A stretch of DNA of 64,000 nucleotides. Origin: Prorocentrum cordatum (lineage: Eukaryota > Sar > Dinophyceae > Prorocentrales > Prorocentraceae). Shown here piece after piece: positions 31,412-41,419 of the stretch (position 1 is its first letter; the number at the start of each line of letters is the position of its first letter). A model generated the notes under the pieces. That model searched no databases. It was not told the origin of the DNA and saw nothing but the letters and a program-made list of their open reading frames with translations. Location of the stretch: positions 393,501-457,500 of the forward strand of contig CAUYUJ010000725.1 of NCBI GenBank assembly GCA_963575745.1, in the 5' to 3' direction. Both the position numbers and the translations under genes were made by a program.

Positions 31412-31466
31412 CCCTCATTCCTCCCCCTCCTCCTTGGAGGAGGATTAAATTACAAAAGAAATATTA
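31409..31466. repeat. Flanking direct repeat, right copy
   Basis: Second copy of the segment at 28037-28095, including CCCTCATTCCTCCCCCT and GGAGGAGGATTAAA. Confidence 0.85.
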
Positions 31467-33120
31467 GGAAGTCCGCACGGACCTCTGGAAGTGAATGCTT
31501 ATACAGTTTGTCATTGTTTTTTCTCCTCCCTACTCCAATCCATCCTCTTCATCATTTTTGTTGCGCAGCTTTGATTGGTGCTCCAAGGCCTGCATCCCGT
31601 CCTGTCCTCATCCCCTGCTGAACATCATCCATCATTCTCCTTACCGTCTTTCCACCCTCTCCTCATCGTGTTGGGCGTCTTTTTGAGTTGAAAGTTTAGT
31701 CATGGGCGCCGCTTGCTGCGCCACTGCGCTGAAACTGCTGTCACTAGCGGAGGATTCGCCCACCTCATCCTCCTCCCTTGTCGTCCCTTCCCTTTTCCCC
31801 ACACTGCATGCGGCTCAACCGTTTTCGCGTGTTGCTGGTTGACTCTTATCGATCCACTGTGCATGCTACGAGCTCGAGGAGGAAGAGCCGCAACGTCCCG
31901 CAGCAAGGACATCGAGTTCGTGCGGGGCCCTCACCTTCAGGATGAGAGCCTACTTCCCTCTCCCTCCCCTGCTTCATTCCTTGTCCCCGCAAGGCGCCAA
32001 TTTCCCTCCTGCGTCCTTCCTCCCGTCCTTGCTTCCATACCTCCGTCCCCCTCTCATGTTCTTCAGGGTTGATCTCCATCCCGGCTTTGTTCGTTTTTTT
32101 ATCCATTCGTCTCCCCCGCCCGAACGCATCTGCGCCTTCTCCTCGCTCTCCTCCGCTCTCTGAATGGACGTCCCCGCCCGCATGTTTCTCTTCCCCCTTT
32201 GTCTCTGACCTGGGCCTCCCTCGCCTTTCCTTTCGAGGGCAGTGCACCTCCCCGTAGATCCGACGTTGCGAAAGCTTGCGTCATCACAGAACACCACAAC
32301 TGGAGCCCTAAATCCGACCCCTCTGATGCATTTTTTTCAGGCTGGATCGAGATGTGATGGTGCTGGAGCCCGAGACTGGGCGAAGAAACGCCCAGTGTGA
32401 GGGAAAAAATGCGACGCCGAGGTCTCAGAATCTTGCCAGATGCCCTCTGCTTGCTTCTGTCATTCCCCATCCCCCCCCCTACCGACGCTTCCCTCACCCA
32501 CCGTCACACTCTCCTCACGTCCTCTCCCTCCCCCCCCTCCCCCCCGACCTGTCCAGAAGCGCCCGTGTGGCCGCCGCTGCCGCCCGGGCCGCCGCCACCG
32601 CCGGGGGCTGGCACTTCTGCGCCGGAGCTGCAGGAGGCCCCCCTGGGAGAGAGGGGCAGCTCCGGGAGGGCAAGGTGGCGTCCCCGTCCTCCCCTCCACC
32701 CGGTCATGATCCCAGACCTCGGACTTCACGGCTGTGATCGGCAACACGTGAGAGTGGCTTTTCGCTGGAGTGACCTTCGGTGCGGGATCCCCAGACTGCT
32801 GTTTGCGGCGTGATAGCAGCGGCTTGCGCGCTCGGGTTTGCCTGCCCCCCCCCCGCGCCCCGCGAAGGTCGCGCACCAACAAGAGGTTGCTGTTGCCTAG
32901 AGTTACTCCTGCGCGTGGCCGATCTGATTTCTCCAACATCCGCAGCTTGTTCCGGATTTCGTATCCCAGAGGGCCGGCTTCGGCCCCAGAGCTATAAAAA
33001 AACGGTCGGGACGACTTTGGGCCGTGGATCTGAAGACCCGGGACCACCAGAAAGGGACCCCAGGACTACACCTTGATCTTGGGGGGAGCGGTCGGGAGAT
33101 CTGAGTCCATTGATTGGACA
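31467..33120. other. No recognised gene; pyrimidine-rich and Pro-rich stretches
   Basis: Much of 31740-32260 and 32460-32700 is C/T-rich. The frame around 32397-32813 contains LPPGPPPPPGAGTSAPELQE, which is Pro-rich but not assignable. No spliced leader or RNA gene is seen. Confidence 0.5.
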
Positions 33121-33124
33121 ATTC

Positions 33125-33285
33125 ACGTCGGAGACGAAGATAACGATAACAACGATAACGATTACAACGATAAGTATCAACGATAACGACAACGACAACG
33201 ACACCGATAATTTTCAATGATCGTTCTCGTTATCGTTATCCTTGATTGTTGTCGATCGTTATCGTTATCGTTATCGTTGTCTGGG
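33125..33285. repeat. Inverted hexanucleotide tract, (CGATAA)n and (TTATCG)n
   Basis: ACGATAACGATAACAACGAT-type repeats (33137-33210) are followed by a short AT-rich centre and by CGTTATCGTTATC-type repeats (33222-33283). The two arms can pair over tens of bases. Confidence 0.9.
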
Positions 33286-33639
33286 TTCTTTTCCTCCCAG
33301 TCAGAAGAGACGCAACCTGCCCGCGCCATGCGGCTCAGACACCTGTCGTGGCGATCCTGGCAACGGCTCGCCTGCCCTCGACGGTAAAGGGGACCGCTGC
33401 CCCAAGAGACGGGTGGAGAGGAGAGGAGGACGGGAGGCGGGAGGGAGGACCCTGCCGACTGGGGTCCGAGCAGGGGTGAGGGGCCCCCCCAGTCGCAGAA
33501 GCACCCCTGCCTTGCGGTGGGGCGGTGTCTGCAGCTGTGGGCACTCTTCTATTGTAGAAGGGCGTGTGGCAGTGGCACGATCTGTCCCCTCCGCCTCCAC
33601 CCGAACGTCCTCCCCGTCCACGCCTTGTTTCCACAAACA

Positions 33640-34015
33640 TACTAGGTGGAGTTCGCTGAACTCCACCTGGTCTTGGCCCTGATTTCGCTGAGTTCGCTGA
33701 GTTCGCGCGTGTCGCTGAGGGGAGTGAACTCCACCTGGTCTTGACCCAGATCCCCTGCGGGGATTCGTCCCCGTCCACCGCCCACAGCAGGTGGAGTTCA
33801 CTCCCCGCGCGAGTTCAGCCCTCCCCGATTGACCGCGAGGGGTGCCAGGTTGAGCTCGCTGCTCATGTCAGTTCGCGCGTGTCGCTGATCGAAAGTGGGG
33901 AGTGAACTCCACTTATTCTTGGCCCTGACCCCCCGCGGGGATCAGCCGCATCCATCGCCCGCTGCAGGTGGAGTTCACTCCCCGCGCGAGTTCAGCCTTC
34001 CCCGATTGACCACAA
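33640..34015. repeat. Duplicated hairpin module with TGGAGTTCACTCCCC arms
   Basis: Copy 1 (about 33690-33833) and copy 2 (about 33866-34012) both run from GTTCGCGCGTGTCGCTGA to CCCCGATTGACC. Each has GGGGAGTGAACTCCACYT inverted as AGGTGGAGTTCACTCCCC about 65 bp later. A perfect palindrome AGGTGGAGTTCGCTGAACTC with its completing CACCT precedes copy 1 at 33645-33669. Confidence 0.85.
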
Positions 34016-34197
34016 AGGCGCCCGCAACAGAACAGTCACTCGAGGCGTTTGTTTTCTTTTTTTGGCGGGCTCGATTTCCTAACTCGGTTGGAGGAGGAAG
34101 AGGAGGAGGGCGAAGAGCACCTAAACTCCAGGATCCCTTTCCCCGAGCATCATGGCCAGGATGCACAGTGGTTCTCATCTGCCTGAACGTTCGCGGG
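34016..34197. other. Short spacer, nothing recognised
   Basis: Contains a GGAGGAAGAGGAGGAGG patch at 34090-34110 and no gene. Confidence 0.5.
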
Positions 34198-34755
34198 TAG
34201 TTAACTTCACCTGATACCCCCGTGGACGCTGGGGAAGCGCGCCTATACTACAGTCAATCTCGGTATTGGTGCATGTTCTTGCCAAGCTCTGCGGTTTCAC
34301 GCGCTTCCCGTGCATGTTAGTAACGATTTCGGACAATTGCCATTCCGCTCGAGACATCCTTAAACAATCGGCCCCGGAGGGGACTCCGAATCGGCATCGT
34401 TTTAGAATCGCTCTCGGAGGGCTTTCCAGCGGCCCCAGAGACGCCCAGGAGGGCCCCAAGAGCGCCCAAGCGCGCCCCAAGAGGAACCCAAGAGACCCCC
34501 AAGAGCGCTCCAGAAGGCACCCAGACAGCTCACAAGAACCCCAAGACGGGCCAAGAGGGCCCCAAGAGACACCCAGGAGCGCCCCAGGAGGCCCCCCAAC
34601 GGCCCAAGAAAACCCCAAGACGGCCCAAGATGGCGCCGAGACGGCCCCAAAAAACTCCCAAAGAACCCCACGACGCTCCCAGACAGCCCAGGAAGACCCC
34701 AGAAGCCCACAAGAGACCCAAGAGGCCCCCAAGAAGCATCCAACAGGCCCCAAGA
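34198..34755. repeat. Composite dispersed repeat shared with 8.27-9.1 kb
   Basis: In the same order as at 8.27-9.1 kb this copy has the GTGGACG...AAGCGCGCCTA segment, TTTCACGCGCTTCCCG, TTCCGCTCGAGACATCCT, the GGAGGGCTTTCC leader and a run of GGCCCCAAGAG units. It ends precisely at the spliced-leader relic that opens LINE B. Confidence 0.8.
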
Positions 34756-34777
34756 TCCGTAGCTATTTTGGCTCAAG
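34756..34777 (+). other. Dinoflagellate spliced leader (DinoSL) relic, one mismatch
   Basis: The 22 bases match the DinoSL consensus (D-CCGTAG...TTGGCTCAAG) except C to T at 34764. In dinoflagellates the leader is added to mRNA by trans-splicing, so a genomic copy directly upstream of a coding region signals reverse transcription of a mature mRNA. GCTCAA follows immediately (34775-34783 overlap), possibly a remnant of an older leader. Confidence 0.9.
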
Positions 34778-34792
34778 GCTCAAACCTGTTCC

Positions 34793-35776
34793 TTGTCTGC
34801 GGCCGACGGGGGAGGCTCGACGGGCCTCCAGGAGCGGCATTTCACACTCAGCACGTGTTCTCCTTCCCGTTCCTTCTCCCGCACTTATGCTGCGATGCCC
34901 GCGCGTGGTGAGTGGGGACAGCGCCGCGAAGTTCGCTCTTCTACGCCGAGCTCTCGCTCTGCATCGCCGCAGAGCAAGAGTCGTTCTTTGAGAGAGGGGA
35001 CCAAGTCAGATGGCCACCGAGCTGTGCAACCCGACAAGATGGACCTCATTCTTACCTTTCTGCAGGGCCTCTCCAAGCAGGTTGCCGCTTCGGCAACAGA
35101 CCTCGGTAATCTCAAGACGCAGATGGAGGCCACGCAACATCGTTGTGATCACTTGACAGCTCAGATGCAGAATCTGGGAAATGATTTTCAATCGAGACTT
35201 TGCCAACTGGAAGGTGAAACTGATGCCGCTTTTACTGACGTGGACACTCAGATGGAGAGGTTGAGAGCCCAAGCCTGCGCTATGGACAGCACGCCGACAC
35301 CCTTCGCAGCGTGTGACACATATTCGATTGTTCCTTCGAATGTTAAGGCCAACATTTCGGACATCGAAGTTCGCTTGAATTAAATGACACGCTCTGGGCC
35401 TGTACCTCGTCAGAATACCCATGATGTTTCCAGCTCTGATCATAATCGGGACAGTACGACTAAATTGATCGTTTGGGGTTTTCTTCGTCGCATGCTTGCC
35501 AGTACGCTGAAGGCCGCTGGCGAGGCCACTCGGGAGAAGTACTCTCCGGCAGACAAACATAAGCACGTCACGGTCAAGGTTTTCGACTTAACTCTCAAAG
35601 TCTGTTTGCATGTTGAGCCTGCCACTGCTGCCAGTAACTTCCTGCTCTTGTGCGAGGCGGACGGATCTTTTGAACTCCCTGACCCTACCCTCTCTCGGAC
35701 ACCCCTCGGGAGCTTCGGATTCGCAGGGGTGTCGACAGCAAACGCCGTCAATCGTTCCCCAGTGTGGGCCAGGTAA
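34793..35776 (+). pseudogene. LINE B ORF1-like protein with one in-frame stop
   Basis: One frame of 327 codons runs from ATG 34793 to the stop ending at 35776, broken only by TAA at 35381-35383. The first part is Ser/Arg-rich and then coiled-coil-like (LILTFLQGLSKQVAASATDL, LKTQMEATQ, MERLRAQACAM). The second part, STTKLIVWGFLRRMLASTL then HVTVKVFDLTLKVCLHVEPA, has the VWGF-x-R-R-M-L pattern typical of dinoflagellate LINE ORF1 and parallels VWIGGLLHKML in LINE A. It begins 15 bases after the DinoSL relic, a plausible 5' leader length. The likely role is RNA binding during retrotransposition. Confidence 0.65.
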
Positions 35777-36699
35777 GGGCTGCGATGACGGTTCTGCTCA
35801 AACCAAGGGGCTACAGTGTCAACAGTAATGGGTTGGGCGGATGCGTTATATGCTTTGAGGAAACCTGTTCGATAGAATTTGATATGGACAACACCGCGCT
35901 TGTGGAGTCCGGCATCAATCAGCATTGCGATGTGTTCCGCGAGGCGGCAGCCACGCCATTGAATCAGCCTTTTCGACGCTGAAGGCTGCAGCCCGACGCT
36001 GCGTTCTTCCTTCTTCTTTTCGTTTGCTGGTCTTTCTCATGGTTCATGTGTTCCTGTTGACCTTGGTGGTGGTAGTTGCTCCTCTCCTCGCTCTTCTCGC
36101 ATGTTGCGCCTCTCTCTGCGTGCTGCTGGAACACTCAGGGCCTTTTTGCAAGCGTTCGCAGCTCATCGTGGCGTTCGTTTGGGCGCCAGATACAGGTCGT
36201 TCCTCCTCTCCCTAGCTCGCAGGTTCCACACTCTCTGCGGTCAAGAATCTCATGTCTTTCCCATTCCGAGGTGATTGCGGGACGGGCTCGTCAGACTTCG
36301 TGCTTTGGCCCCATCAGGAAACCTGGCGGCTTTCAATGCGCACCATCCTGATACGAGTGGCACAGCCACCACCTACTCTATTGCGTTGCTGCAGACTCGG
36401 GGCGTAGAGCTATGGGCGATTTCAATTCTGCTGTGGAGGAGGAAGGGAGGATGAAGGCCTTGCTACCAGGAGAGAACTTCGGGACGCTGTCACAGTGAGC
36501 TCGTCGTGCCTTGACCGCATATACTCTAGCTTGCCGCCTGCTGTCTTGAGGGGTATGGATGCTAGCAGTGGCGTGGTGGGCCCGTCTCGCCGCGCATGCC
36601 GAGCGATCGCATTCTTGTCTTTGCCATCCTCTCGCCTTTCGTCCCGTTCCAAAGAGCCCCCCACCACCCCTAAGCACTTCGGTTGTCACCCTGGGGTCT

Positions 36700-38450
36700 C
36701 CAGCAAGCTTGAGCAATATATTGAAAACTCGCATGTTTCAGGACTGTCGGTGCGGGGGCGCCCCGAGTCTGTCAAGTCCCTCATGTTTGCGGCTTCGCAG
36801 CATGTGCGCAATCAGATTTCGCGAGTGCTTGCCGACACCATGGGACTTGAAAATTATTGGGCGACGCACGCTCTCCGAGGGGGGCGGTTTGGGATGGCGT
36901 GGGCGGCGATGAGATTGCTGGGCACTTCTAGGAACTGCCCGAAGCCCTTTCCGATGGACTGGCAGTTTTCTTACATGCAGCTTCATGAGTGCATCTGAGG
37001 CCGTGGTCATATCATGCCTGGGCCCGACGGCTTCCCGCATGGGGCTCGGAAAGCCCCCCCCCCCACACCAGTTGCGCGAGCCCGATTTGACGCGTACCTC
37101 TGCTTCTTCTCTTGCGAGGCGGGGCAGGTTCCGTCATCGACGCGCCGCAGTTTCATGGGCAGGTGCCATGGCGATTACGCTTGCCGAAAACACTTCGAAA
37201 CTAGTCCCCGCCGACCAGAAATGCATGGAGGCCCGTGACTTGATTGCGAACAATGTTGATGCGGAGGCATGGGCGCTGGAGCAGCGCGTTCTCGCGAACG
37301 AGCACGTTTGCTTTCTTATGACGGATTTCCGTGCTGCCTTCCCGTCTCCGGCGATCCCTTGGCTGCCATTTGTGCTGCGGGGGATGGGCCTGCACGGCGC
37401 CTTGTTCTCTTTTTTCCCCCCCCTGCTTTTGCGGGGGACAAGCTGCTACTATTCTTTTGGGCGGGCGGAGGCATGGAATTATTCAGAGATGTCCGTCCAG
37501 CATGCTCTCGTTTGCTTTTGCTGCTGACCCGCTGTTGCGGTGGACTAAGAGTCGGATGGCGGACCGCATTGATCGCACTCTTCGCTCAAGCCGACGATCA
37601 ACACACTTCGCATGGTGGAACCTGTGGCTGGCCCCCGACTGACTCCCAGGAAATGCGTGATCTTTCTCGCTCGCAACCTCGACCTCCAGTCGATGAGGGA
37701 TTCGGTCGCTGCTCTCCGTATCGACTCAGAAGATGCAAGTGGCCAGAAATTCGAAGTTGTTTCTGGTGTGTATCGGGCCTGAGTCTCATCTCGATCGCGT
37801 GGGCATTGCGAGACATTGTGGGTTTGGGTTTATGCGGTCTGTTGTTGCGTTCAGGGTGATGTGTGTTTCGGTCATATTTTTTTGTCCTCCAGGTTTTCCG
37901 GGTGTCCGGCGAGTTCTTGCGGTGCTTTCGGGAATCTGTGGTGCGTTTTGCGGTTGGCCTTCGCAGCGCGTTTTCATACTCCGTGTGCGCACAGTTGAAG
38001 CAATTTGTTGTTTCCCGTCGATTTCCAAACGCTATCATGCCCAGCTCGTGCTACCTTCCTGCGTTACATGATCAGTAATAAGGGGTTTGGGGTGGTCATC
38101 GAAGACTTTCCAATGTGGTCGGGATGGTGGAAGGATAATTTTCTCTGATCCATTGGCGATATTCACGCCTGGTTTGACTGCGTTTCGCGTACAGTTGAGT
38201 GCACCGCTGGCAAGCTGCAAGGTCGTTTGTATGACTACCTTGTGACTGTTTGGCACAAAGCTGGGAATCCGAGGAGTACTCTTTGCCCGAAGGGTGCAGA
38301 CTTGGTTCCCGGAAGCTCCTCAGAAACATTTTGATCGTTTCTTCCTGAACGGCTTCGTCGTGATCCCAAAAACTCAACCGTCCATGCTTGTGGGGATCCT
38401 GAAATTCTTCTGTCGTGGATTGTGCACGTCTCGTCGCTGTAAGCTCGATC
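36700..38450 (+). pseudogene. LINE B reverse transcriptase fragments
   Basis: Blocks in order: MPGPDGFPHGA at 37014, an A-E-N-T-S-K-L block near 37185, CFLMTDFRAAFPS near 37310-37345, SFAFAADPLLRW near 37505-37545, an ADDQ box near 37590, LTPRKCVIFLARN near 37640-37680, VEAICCFPSISKRYHAQLV near 37995-38050, and VWHKAG near 38250. They lie in at least three frames with stops between. The order and spacing match the RT and thumb of dinoflagellate LINEs. The upstream frame 36495-36998 (ENSHVSGLSVRGRPESVKS) is probably the RT N-terminal region. Confidence 0.6.
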
Positions 38451-38770
38451 GAGGCTCGTCTCAGGGTCACTGCTCGCCGTCACAGGCATGTTGCCAGCGC
38501 CTGGCGTCGTCAGGCTGTTGTTTTTGTTCGCCTCCCCCTCCTCCTCCGCCGTTTCTCCAGTGTTGAGTGTGCGCGCTGCTCCTGGAAGTTGGCCCTTCGC
38601 CCGTGCCCGAGCCAGCCAGGACCGTTCGAGGGGCCGCTGGGTGAACGTCGGCGACCCATCCATTTTGGGCGCATCACACCACAGTGGTGTAGGCGAAAAA
38701 ACGAGCTTGCACTTCAACGTGCATGACGTTTCGTTTGCCTAGACGTTCACGGGGGATTTGGCGCTCAGGG
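38451..38770. other. No recognised gene
   Basis: Ser- and Pro-rich frames without a recognised domain; possibly the 3' end of LINE B. Confidence 0.4.
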
Positions 38771-38774
38771 CATT

Positions 38775-38775
38775 A

Positions 38776-38812
<37 letters not shown>
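38775..38812. repeat. TA dinucleotide repeat
   Basis: Uninterrupted (TA)n of about 38 bases. Confidence 0.95.
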
Positions 38813-38816
<4 letters not shown>

Positions 38817-38924
38817 ACCGAGACAACCCCGCACGACGCCAGGAGCCCCTAGGGTAGACCGATAATTCGGGTCACCAGGACCATCTCCTGATTCAACATC
38901 CTTCTCCAATTGCCTCTTACTGTC

Positions 38925-39100
38925 CTCCGTTGTCTTCGTCGTCATCGTCCTCCGCATTCCTCCTCGTACTCGCCGTCATTATCTTCGTCCTCGTCGTTGT
39001 GCTTATCCTCCTCCTTGGTGTCCTCATGTTCCTCCTCGCTGTCCTCACGTTCTCCACGTCGTCCTCGTCATCGCCTCCTCGTCGCCCTCGCCTGCCCTAT
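38925..39100. repeat. CTCGTC-rich degenerate repeat
   Basis: Repeated TCCTCGTCGT and TCCTCATCG phrases give Ser/Leu-rich translations only. Confidence 0.6.
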
Positions 39101-40740
39101 TTTTCTTCTTCGCCCAATACGCCCATTGGACTACAGCTGCGTTTACCGTTCTGGTCCGATCACGTGCAGATTCGGAATGCGCACATCGCCTCGCAAGTGT
39201 GGAACAATGTGCAGCTCAAGACGTTGTATGCTCGATGATCCAACGGTACAAGATACACGCGGCTGTAGTCCGAGCCTCAGGCAATTAACGGGGAGTACGA
39301 CAACACCCTCTTCTTGTCCAAAGGGAAAGCAGAGGGCACCAGCATTGCTTCATTGCTGCTGCTACCTCTTGGGGGGGCAGAGCAGAGGCTGCGATAAGCG
39401 TCCCAGCCTCCCTTCGTCTCCACAGTCGTTCTCCCAGCTTGTCTTGCATGTGATCTGTGCGTGTTGATCGCTGTTTCCCCCTTCTGTCGTGTTCCGAGTT
39501 CCTCAGAGCCCCGCGCTTCTACTTTTCGTTGCAACTTGCCCACCAGTCGTCGATTGTCGCCTACCAGTCGCACTGTAACCAACTGCCTCTGAGTATAACA
39601 CCAGGGAGATAATACAGTTCCGGCGCTCGAATCAACGATTTCTCTTGGCATGTCGTATGTGGGGTAGTGAGACGGCGACGACGAGGATTTTTCAGATTTT
39701 TGTTGTCGCCACTCGCCAGGAAGCCTCTCTTGCGAACAGTGGTGAGAATCTGCTACAGCCCTGCCACACGTCCGTGACTTGGTAAAGCTGAAATGGTGAG
39801 AATCTCAGATATCACTGTCACACGTTCGTGATGGTGCTGCTGCTCAACATGAGAAGACAGCAACTTCGATTCGTACCCCCCCCGGGATAATGAAGTTCGG
39901 CCTTTCCGCCCCTCTTCCCCGACCAATTGTCTTGGGGGGAAGGTGGTGGGTATCTTGGGTACTCGGTTATATGTTGCTGTTCCGAGCAGGGGGAGCCCGA
40001 TCAGCCAAGTATCTATGTGTACACTTGCGGCTGATCTACTTGGCTTGATCATGGGGGTCGAGATGATGAGGCCAGTGGATGTGGTACGGAAGTTCACGGC
40101 TGAGGACTCTGAAGGGCAAGCGGTGTTTGATCGATGGTCGCATAGTTGGTCAATGGTCAGTTTGTCGTTTGTTATTACACCTTGTGTTCTGATAAAAACA
40201 TGTTGCAAGGAAAGGCGTTTCAAGTTTATCAGATGGTAGTATATGAAATAAAAAGCTTGTAGGCATGCTACAGCTAGCGGCGAATAACCCCCCGATCGTT
40301 TTGGCTCGGTGATTGTAGAGTTGGTTTCAATGAAGTTGGCTCAGTTTTCTAATCGCCCAGCTCACGTTCATCCTGGCGCGCGCAATGTTGGCCCAACGTT
40401 TGTTCAGAGTTTTGCTTGAAAGCGGGACCTGGCTTCTGAACAAATGCTAGTGCTCGCGTCCGCACATACTTGAATATGTACGCGTATTTATGTTCATTCG
40501 CATTCGCATTTGAATGCGTACATGACTGCACGCGTGTTTCCATGCCAGTGCATTAAAGCAGGGCGCGACGAGACATGCAGTAAGATAGCATAGGAGGGAG
40601 TTCGGAGGGAGTTGTACGATAACTGAATCAATGCATGCAACGTCATGTACCCTGAAGCTTTGCAGCGCATTGCAATGTAGTATGAACTCTGGCACAAAAC
40701 GCCAACCACACGAAAAAAACCAAAGGAGCTTCATCCGCCT
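39101..40740. other. No recognised gene; 54-bp tandem duplicate at 39740-39835
   Basis: GGTGAGAATCTG...CCCTGCCACACGTCCGTGA at 39741-39780 is repeated as GGTGAGAATCTC...CACTGTCACACGTTCGTGA at 39795-39835. AT-rich patches with ATTCGCATTCGCATTTG occur near 40495. No domain or RNA gene is seen. Confidence 0.5.
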
Positions 40741-40761
40741 TCAAAACGCCCAAGATGAGCT

Positions 40762-40783
40762 TCCGTAGCCATTTGGGCTCAAG
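40762..40783 (+). other. DinoSL relic, one mismatch
   Basis: Matches the 22-nt leader except T to G in the TTTTGG run (reads ATTTGGGCTC). It lies at the head of the channel pseudogene and marks it as a reverse-transcribed, trans-spliced mRNA. Confidence 0.88.
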
Positions 40784-41405
40784 CACCAGCGCGGCTATCC
40801 CTGCACCCTCGAGCCCCGCCGAGCCCTGCGCTTTCTTGCGTCGCCGCGCGGCCTACATGCAGTTCCGCCCGAGCTCCTACGGCCCTGATGGAGGACAGGG
40901 CCTCACCGACGACGAGATCGGAAGCAGCACCGTGGAGACCGCTCGGCTCCTGCGCCTGATCTTCAAAACCCAGTCCGAGCACCAGCGCGAGCTGCTGGAA
41001 AGGATGGACGGGCTGGAGAGACGTCTGGAGGGCGGCCGCAGCAGGTTGGCGACCACGGACCAGGGGGTGCCAGCGAGCGCTGGGGACGGCAAGACCGAGT
41101 TCGTCCAGGCGACCACCTCCACAGAGCCGGAAAGGCCCACGCCGGCGAGCGAGTCCATGCAGCAGTTGGCACAGACAGATTCGGCCCGCAAGCGCCGTTC
41201 AGGAAAAGTTGGGGCAGGGTGAGCTCAGCGCAACAATCGGCAGGCTCCACGGACGCCCCTGACGCTAGGTTTGGGGGGTCGAAGGCAAGCCACGCCAGTT
41301 TATTGTTGCAGCGTCAGGATGCCATAGCCGACCTCTTCACAATAGGACCAATTCGTGACGGCTGTCGTGCTCTTCTGGCACGCCCGATGTTCGACGTCGC
41401 CTTCG

Positions 41406-41419
41406 GCATGGTGATTTTG
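41406..41419. repeat. Target-site duplication, left copy (LINE C)
   Basis: GCATGGTGATTTTG, identical to 42886-42899. Excising the insert plus one copy restores a continuous S1 helix of the channel. Confidence 0.9.

Larger units (their letters stand above)
34756..38450 (+). mobile_element. LINE B: DinoSL-tagged non-LTR retrotransposon (degraded)
   Basis: The element opens with a DinoSL relic, then an ORF1-type protein with one nonsense codon, then reverse-transcriptase traces to about 38450. The 3' end is not defined: no poly(A) tail or target-site duplication was found. The endonuclease domain expected at 35.8-36.6 kb is not recognisable. Confidence 0.7.

Noticed and set aside
32397-32813. 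Pro-rich protein gene
   Set aside because: Composition alone gives Pro runs; no start context, domain or conserved neighbour supports a gene.
40295-40320. CGATCGTTTTGGCTCGG as a fourth spliced-leader relic
   Set aside because: Only about ten bases agree with the leader, and no coding region follows.
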